64,000 nt of DNA from Hydractinia symbiolongicarpus (lineage: Eukaryota; Cnidaria; Hydrozoa; Anthoathecata; Hydractiniidae): the NCBI RefSeq assembly GCF_029227915.1, contig NC_079885.1, positions 27,653,001 through 27,717,000 on the forward strand. The letters are read 5' to 3'. The notes under the pieces were generated by a model. It did not search any database. It was not told where the DNA came from and was given only the letters and a program-made list of their open reading frames with translations. The stretch's first letter is position 1; every line of letters begins with the position of its first letter. The position numbers were made by a program, and so were the translations under genes. Shown here piece after piece: positions 48,701 through 57,700 of this stretch.

Positions 48701-51700
48701 ATATGCAGGAGGCTGAGAAACGTCGAATCAAGAAACGCGAGAACCAAGCGTTTGCCGCCATTTGTTTGGGAATTTCAACAAACTTACAAATTTGCGTTCG
48801 CTCCACGAAATCGGCTAAGGAAGCATGGGAAAATCTTGAAAAACATTTTCAGCAAAAAACACTTTCAAAAAGGATTTTCTATCGGAGAAAATTATATTCA
48901 GCAAAGATGGCTAGAGGTCAAAATATGACTGAACACATAAACAACATTAAGACATTGTCAGAACACCTGGAAGCGATTGATGATGCTATTGCAGAAAAGG
49001 ACCTAGTTATTCTTCTTATTAGTAGTTTACCCGAAGAGTATAACTACTTAATAACGGCGCTTGAAACAATTGCTGAGGACAATCTAACCTGGGATTATGT
49101 TAGGGACAGGCTTATTCACGAAAGCGAAAAGAAAAAGCCTGCTGAAGCTGAAACTTCTGGTGATGCCCATTTTTTCGTCAAAGCCCAACAACAAGAAATC
49201 CGGTAAATGTCATTACTGCAAGAAACCAGGACATTATGCTCGTGATTATTTTAAGAAGAAAAGTGACCAGAAGAAAGAAAACGCAAATCTCGCTAACGAT
49301 GATCACGATAATGAACTAGCTCTGAATTCCTCTGAAGTAAACGAGGATAAGTGGTGGATTGACTCTGGTGCTTCTTCTCACATGACCCATAATTTGAAAA
49401 GCTTAAGAGACTATTCGAGTTTTGAAACGCCGATAAAGGTAAAACTCGCCGATGATCACGTGCTGAATGCTTTCGGGAAAGAAAATGTACATTTGACCAT
49501 TTTGAGCAAAAATGAAAAGGTCAAAACTGTGCTACACGACGTACTTTACGTGCCGAAGATCCAAAACAAACTGTTCTCTCTATCTTACCTAACCGAAAAG
49601 GGAATCGATGTGCAGTTCAAAGGCAAGGATTGCGATATCACCAAGGAGGGGAAGCAGTATAATATTGGACATAAGTACGGTAAACTTTACAAAGTTAACG
49701 CGATAAAGCCACGAAACGAGGAAACGTGCTGTATCGGGAAAACAATCAAACAGGATTCTATCGAGCTGTGGCACCAACGATACGGTCATCTGGGATACGA
49801 CAACCTCAAACTCTTAAACGATAAAGAGATGGTAAATGGCCTGAATATCGATACCAAGGGAGCCGTCGATCGAATCTGCGAAGGATATGCAATGGGGAAA
49901 CAGCATCGCAAATTATTCCCAAAGAAATCGCAAAGCACCACAACCAGATTGCTCGAGCTGATTCGCAGTGACGTGTGTGGACCGATGGATGTACCTTCAG
50001 TGGGAGGTTCCAGGTACTTTGTGACTTTTATAGACGATTTCTCAAGATACACTACTGTCTACATGATGAAGCAAAAGTCTGAAGTGGTTGAAAAGTTTGG
50101 GCAGTTTGTAAACCTTGTTGAAAATCGCACTGGATTGAAAGTCGAACGAATACACGTGGAGAACGAAACTATAAAACGCCTTTGCTCAGATGATGGTGGT
50201 GAATACTTCTCAAGGACTTTGACGAATTCTGCAACAATCGAGGAATTCAACGTGAACCGACCATTCCATACTCTCCACAACAAAACGGAGTTGCTGAACG
50301 CATGAACCGCACCCTACTGGAAACTGCACGATCAATGCTGCATCACGCAAAGAAACCCCTAACCTATGGGCTGAAGCTGTATCTACTGCATCCTACACAC
50401 GGAACCGAAGTCCTACTGCTGCACTGAAGGGAGCAACGCCCTATGAACTTTGGCACGGTAAAAAGCCTGAAATTAGTGGTCTGAAAGTGTTTGGCTGCAA
50501 AACGTACGTGCATATTTCTGAATCAAAACGTAATGGAAAACTCCAGAAAAAATCGTTTCCATGCGTTTTTGCTGGATACCCTGCGAACGAAAACGGGTAC
50601 AAACTGTACAATCCTGAAACTAGACAGATGCTTCGAAGTCGTGATGTCATCTTCGTAGAGAACGCTTTTGACATCGAAAAATCGGACAACGTAACTCACG
50701 AATTTTTCACTGGAACATTCAGAGAAGCTGAGGCAGAAGCTGAAACGGAGCAACCAGGAAACAACATCGGTGAACCGCAAGTCGCTGTCGAAGAAGATGC
50801 CAGACCACAACGAGCAAGGAGACCACCTGACAGACTGAACGTTCTGACAGGTAATTGGTGGAACCTGATGGAGGCGGCATCGGTCGCAGCTATGGACACT
50901 GAGGAGCCAACGACCATTGAAGAAGCTTTGAGCGGTGTGAACTCAAAGCTATGGTCTGAAGCACTTCGTAATGAATTTAATTCGCTGAAACAGAACCAAA
51001 CCTGGGACTTGGTTGACTTACCCGCCGGTAAGAACATTGTTGGAAGTAAATGGGTCTTTAAGCACAAACGTGATGCTAAAGGCGAGATCACCCGGTGTAA
51101 AGCTCGTCTTGTTGCACAGGGATACTCTCAAAAACCCGGTGTCGACTATGACGAAGTTTTCTCACCTGTCGCAAAGTATAGTTCTATTCGTACTGTACTA
51201 GCCATTGCCAATCAACTTGATTTAAACCTCCACCAAATGGATGTTAAAACAGCATTCCTAAATGGAGATCTCGAGGAAGAGATTTTCGTTAAGCAACCGG
51301 AAGGCTTCATCGACAAGAAACATCCGAACAAGGTTTGTCGATTGCGAAAGAGTCTCTATGGCTTGAAACAGTCTGCACGGTGCTGGAACAAAACCATCAA
51401 CGAATACCTCAAGGAATCAGGATACATACAAAACGATGCTGACCCTTGCATCTATCTCAAACGATTCATCAAGGACGGACAGGAAGTTATCCTCCTTATT
51501 GCTGTATACGTCGACGACCTGCTGATTGCATCAAACAACGACAAAGAACTCCTCTCCGAAGAGAAACAGATAGGTGAACGTTTCGAAATGGGTGACGAAG
51601 GGGAAGTTCACTACATTCTTGGGATGGCCGTCAAACGAAACCGTAAGGATGGGGTACTTACAATCGACCAACACGCGTTCTTATCATCTGTGCTGAAACG

Positions 51701-54700
51701 ATTTGGAATGGAAGATTGCAAGCAAGTAGCTACTTCACTCTAACCCAACACAAAGTTCAAAAAGCTGAGTGATGACGAAGAACCAGTCAATCTGAAAGAG
51801 TACCAATCTGTCATTGGATGGCTGACGTACGCATCGATTGGGACCAGACCAGACTTGTCCGCTGCAGTTGGAGTGCTTAGTCAACACATGCAAATGCTAC
51901 TACGATTTTTGAAGACAACCAAGGTGCAATCGCTTTTGCGAAAAACCCCGCATATCACTAACGAACAAAACACATTGACATCAAGTACCATTACATACGC
52001 GACGCTGTCTCGACCAAGGAGATTAAGCTGAAATACTGTACAACACAGGAAATGATTGCCGATTTACTGACAAAGGGACTCCCTCGACCACAGTTCGAGA
52101 AGCTTCGCTTAGAACTTGGAGTGACCAAGATACATTGAATTTGAATTGACGAAATGACTATCGTGACGGAGTGACCGTCAAGTGGGAGTGTTGAAATATG
52201 TGACGCTCACTTGCTATCTTTTATTTAGTTGTGAACCGGTGGTTCTATTATTTTATGTTAGAACTGTCACGTGCATTATATTACGCACATTTTTTTTATT
52301 CTCTACGTTTTTCTGTGATCAGCTTGTTTTATGAGAGAAAAAGTACTCTACGAGTGAGAAACTCTGTGTGTCTGTTTTTATCAAGCAAGCTTTAGTGGTT
52401 GTATTGGAGTAAACTTGAAGCTTGAAGGTACATTTACAAAATATACGCTTATAATCGTTACAGCCTGAAATGTTCCTTATTATAACATGTACCGGTAAAA
52501 GTAGTTTTTATTTTGTTATTCATTTCAAAGATTCATAAAAACATTTGCGATTGATTCTGCTAAAATTTCTTTTTGTCAAATGTATTTCTCTCGGGATTAG
52601 AGAGAAAATTGGTGTTTTAGTCTTGCCGATGTTCTTATTTTGTTTTCTTTTCCCAATCCTCATTGTTTGTATTGCTAAACGAGTTCGCCAACTAAATATA
52701 TCTGAGCATGCAAAGTTTTGTTTGTTTTGATTTTGCTTTGAAAAATTCGCTTCCCCGAAAAGTAGAAATATTTTATAAAATATCTTTTAACCGATAAGAA
52801 AACTGTTTATTTAGAATTCAAAATAACTATCCGGTTTTTATTACCAGAAAAGTGCTTACATTCAGAATGTTAAATTGGTCACATGTTTTTTTTTGTTTCC
52901 CGTGAAAATCAAATAGATATTTCGCTGGTAATTAGCCGCCGAATTCGCTATTCCCAATTCGCTTCGTAAAAATCCCTCTTTTGCAGGTAAATGTAGGTCT
53001 CAAAAGGACGTTCTCACTTTGCATACACTTGTGGAGCAGTTTATCTTTGCTTTTTTAACTATGCCCAGCAAAGTACGATATAGCCATAAATAATGCGTGG
53101 TTTGAATTTAAATTTTAGGGATTTGCTCTGACATTTGTTTGCGTCTAAACTTTCGTTTGAGAAAAACTGAATTAGATGTCCGAGAAAAAAGCTTATCTAA
53201 CTAGGCTAAACTACACCAGAAATTATGCAGAAAATATGTATTACTTTTAAATTATAAATAATCTATGCTAAACAAATGATTTGAAAAAATTGAGCAACCA
53301 CGAGATAGTAATAAAATTAATGGCAATATTTGAACAAAATTTTTCTATTGACAAAGCTTGAAAACTTTCTTAATACCAAGTGAGAAGTTTTGTATCACTT
53401 TTATTGACACAACAGCAACATCAGCGCACTACATTTTAGCGGAAGTACTTTTGCCTTTGATGTTTTGTTACTCCAAAGCCTCCTTTTACGATATATATTA
53501 CCAATGTGCAGAGTAGCTTTATTTTTACTTGATAACACTTAGTTTCTCTTAATTAATGTCATATGACCGAGAAACAAAACATTGTCGAAATTTTACAAAA
53601 GGAAAACAAAAACGTCTAATAACCTCTTACGTTTTTAGCAAAGATCTGTTTTAAAAGCAACACCAGATGGAAAAAAAATTCTTAAAAGGTTCTAGGACTA
53701 AATTCGTTTCAGACAATAGTGTCATTAAATTGACTTTGCGTGTCCCATGGTATAAGTACAGTAATGAATTAAATGTTTAACAAATAATTAGAATAATTTG
53801 TTTGTTGTAATATGGGTAACGAAGAAAGGAAATATTTAACTATTCCGCATTCTTTTTGTAACAGGTAAATAACAACATGAACAACAAAATTTTTTAATAA
53901 ATGTTAATTTTTTTAAATCACACAATTAGTCAACACTTATTTCTGTCTATTTTGTCACGCTAATTTTTTTATGCCTATTTTGTGACAAAGAGTGTTGTGG
54001 TGATTTTCTAGCTTAAAATTATGCTGATAAAACGATAACTATTTCTCTTACCTTCAAATTGGAAACCCATGACGTTTGGACGTCTAAAAAAATTGAGCAC
54101 ATGTTAATATTCCTGAAGCCTGACATACTTTTTAACACATGGCTATAAAATGTTTTTAATAGAAGTTGAATATAATCTTACTCGTGACGATAAGACACAA
54201 TGCTGTCATCAGATACACCAAGATGATTTTTAGCAACAACACAAAACTTGCACGTTTCACCAATTTCCATGTCATCAACGATGTATTGATTGCAAGAAAT
54301 GTCAGTTGCTAAGTTATTCCAGGTTAAACTTTTACTTTCTTGTCTACTAACGGTGTATTTATTAGCGTGCTGTTGCCATCTCAATATACATGATGTACTT
54401 GACAAATATGAGCAAATTATATTGCTCACTTTTCCAGGAGGATAAAGGCTAAAATTATTAATATTGCATTTATATCATATTTTTTAACAAAACTAATGAC
54501 TTTTACTTAATAAAATAAATTAAAAGATGATCAAAATTTTGTCTAATAATTTTTTTTTATTTTCATGCTTAGCAGCAGGTTAACATTTTTAACATCAAAA
54601 AACTCTTACAATGTTTTTATTAAGTACAGAATAGGCCCTGACACATATGTCGTGATTTTTTTTCCTCTCTAGAACAAATTTCACAAAAGAAAGGAGAGAG

Positions 54701-57700
54701 GATTGTGAAATGATCACACGTTAGTGATCTCGTGAGAGTTTTTTATTTTAATATAACACAACCATTACCATCCAATTCTTTAATATGAATCACTAAATTT
54801 AAAATTTTTTAAGAACTATTCAGAAGAGAATTTGTTCTCTATTGTTTAAAAATTTTACTTACTTTTTCCTAACGATCTCGTGCGCATTTAGGCGTTCAGC
54901 CGTTGCATAAAAACCAACATGTTCCAAATCTTTTATCATTTCTTTGAATTTCCAATATTGTGGTTTTATGTTAAAAACTATTTTATTGTTACTTTCCATG
55001 GACTTTGTGAACGGTATTTCTGTATCTTCATCGTTTGAGACTTCTACATTGTATTCAACCAAATGTTCAGCTAACAGTTTACTGATGATATGACCAGTTG
55101 ATGATTTTACTGTATCTGATTGGTAAACGTTGGACGTTGAAACAAGGACCAGATTTTGTGTTGCTCTGGACATTGCTTCTAACGTCAAATGTTTTAACTT
55201 GCAATCATTGCTTTCAATTATACAGATGCATTCGGCTGCTTCAACTCCACGACTTCCCTCAATAGTAGTGAGCAGGTTATAAGTTTGACTCTGTAAGGGA
55301 TTTTTAACTGTGATATCATCACAATTTAAGACTTTCCAGTCAGTGTACTTGTCGTAGCGAAGAAAATCAATTTTTAACAGTTTCAGTAATCTGTAAAAAA
55401 TATCCTTTTGAGGGAATTTGTTATATATGAACAAACGGTTAGTGGCATGATGTAAACATACATCTTGTAAAACAAGTGCTAACATTGGTATAAACTCTTT
55501 GTCTGTTGTTGGAGTTTTTGCCGGATGTATCAATAACGGTTTTGTTCCTTCGATATTATGACCGATTGAATACGCTGTATTAAATTTTAATGAAGTGTCA
55601 ATTCTAACATTACCCGAAAGATCCTCATCTGGTATGGAAGCTGCAACGACATCAATATCAACCGGTGTTTCAAAACTTTCTTCTTCTCCTTTTATTATCG
55701 GCGTGACATTGCTACTGGTAGTTTGTCCTTGTTGTTGCGGTGGTGGTGGTGGTTGCTGCTGCCGCTGCTGCTGTTGTTGTTGTTGTCGCCGTTGTGGCTC
55801 TCGCTGCTGTTGTGGTTGTTTGGTGGACATTCCTTCTTTTGATTGCTGATCGGGAAGCTTCATTGTTACCTTGTCTTGTTCTACTTCATTTTCAAAAGCC
55901 TTTAAAAACTGAAAGATTATCCGGGTTGTTCTCATTGCTCTGTTCAATTTTAAAACTGTCATTCCTGTTTCTTCATACTTGTACTTGTCATGTATTGTGA
56001 CTCTTTGGTGTGAAATTAATGTTCTATGTTTCTCAATGGAATGTGGGAAAAAAATGATGAAAGAGTTATTTAATTTGTCTTCAGTTTCCAGATAGTGTTT
56101 AAGCAAAGATGATTCTTCCTTGTTAAATAACTCTCCATTTAATTCATCAATTATTAGATGCAGGTTTTGGTCAACATGTTTCTTAACCAATGACTCTAAT
56201 AACTGGTATGGTGTTGGCACTTCATTCATTTTCAAATCCTTAGCTAACTCGACATTATCCTTTACAACAACTTCGACAGCGGCTTTGTAATTAAATCTTT
56301 TAGTATGATTGGCAATATCCCGTTTAAGCAATGTGTTGCCGTCCCAAATAACGTAGTATATGACCGATCTATTCTCAGAGCGCTCGTAAGCTATTTCCAA
56401 ATGTGCTAAAGCTAGCACTGTCTTACCACTGCCTAGAGGACCGATTATAATTTTTTTTAAAGAGTTGTTGTATAAATGACGGAGTTGCTGTGGAGAAAGT
56501 ATTAACGAGCTTATTTGTTCGTGGACGTTTTTACTGAGTGAAGGAACAGAAAATAGTGCTTTTCTTGTAGCCATAAAACACATGACTTTACCAACTATGT
56601 TGATATACCGTTCCTTGTTGTCCTGAACATTATTTTGTACTTGTGAGCTTTGCAAAATATTTGAAAAGAACTTCGTCATATTTCTATCCTCAGCCAAAGT
56701 TTTTTTGGAGAGTAAGTTGCAGTCTACACAAAGGTGGATATTTTCGATATCTTCGAAATGTGGTGCAGCTACAACATTAACCATTGTCAGGTGACCATTT
56801 TTAAGATATTTTTTAGTGATGATAGATAGCTCCTTCAAGTCTTCTTCGCCCGCTTTGACTTCATCTTGTAGTCTTACTGCGTCGGTTGTTTCTGTGTATC
56901 TAATGTTGACGATATAATTTGGCAACACAAGTAGAATTCTTTTGTTATCAGTAATTGTGCTTTCCAAACTCAAAGAAAATTCTTTATCCAGTTTTAGAAA
57001 TCGAATATGTTCCTTCGTGTTATAATGAGTAAATATTGTAAACAACCGAGGTTGTAATTCGATTATAACATCCTTTATCTTTTGTGCGAATAAGGAATGT
57101 GTGACTTTTGGCATTGGGGGTGGAATTTGGAGTGGTTCTTCCATGCATTTACCATTGACGGTGAAATAACGCTGGATGTAATCTCTTTCAAATGCTTCGT
57201 ACTCCTTAGGTTTCATTGTTTGCAGGCTACCACCACATATAAATTCAATATTTGTTTCTTCTCTTTCTGCTCCTACAATGCATTTTATCTGTTCAGATAT
57301 TCTTCCACTGTTGTGGGTTCTAACATCAAAATAGCTGGTTGTACACTTATGTGCTCGGACCAGTGCAATATCTAATTAAAAAAATTATTTTACTTTGCAA
57401 CATTTCTACTCAACTAATTTTAATCTAAAGTGCTGTACAAAACAAAGCCCTAGAGACGTTAAATTTTTTGTGTAGAATACTAAACATTATTTTTCAAGAA
57501 TCTTTGCAATAATTTTTATATATTTTTGCGTTCGCATAGCCAAAGTAAAATTTTTGTCGAGGGAAGTGGCTTGCATCGTTGAAACGATTGCTATTCTAAC
57601 AAAATCTTGACAATGTTTTTTTTTATGGTTCGAATAATGTTTTAAATAAACCCTTAAGATTAAATTTGTTCTACTTGTCAATATAGCTTTCCCAACTTCT

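Larger units (their letters stand above)
48308..52388 (+). mobile_element. Ty1/copia LTR retrotransposon with 5-bp target duplication, degraded
   Basis: AGCAA flanks both ends (48308-48312, 52384-52388). LTRs start TGTTGAAATATG and end TTTTTATCA. Between them lie Gag, protease, integrase, RT and RNase H in the copia order, transcribed opposite to the host gene in whose last intron it sits. Gag and Pol are broken by frameshifts near 49170-49200 and 50255-50275, a stop at 51741, an internal deletion in RNase H around 51893-51905 and another stop near 51949. The LTRs differ by indels, so the insertion is not recent. Confidence 0.95.

Noticed and set aside
55595-56000. Plus-strand Cys-rich and Val/Ala-rich frames opposite the helicase exon
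   Set aside because: They are the antisense of the Gln/Pro codon repeat of the real gene.
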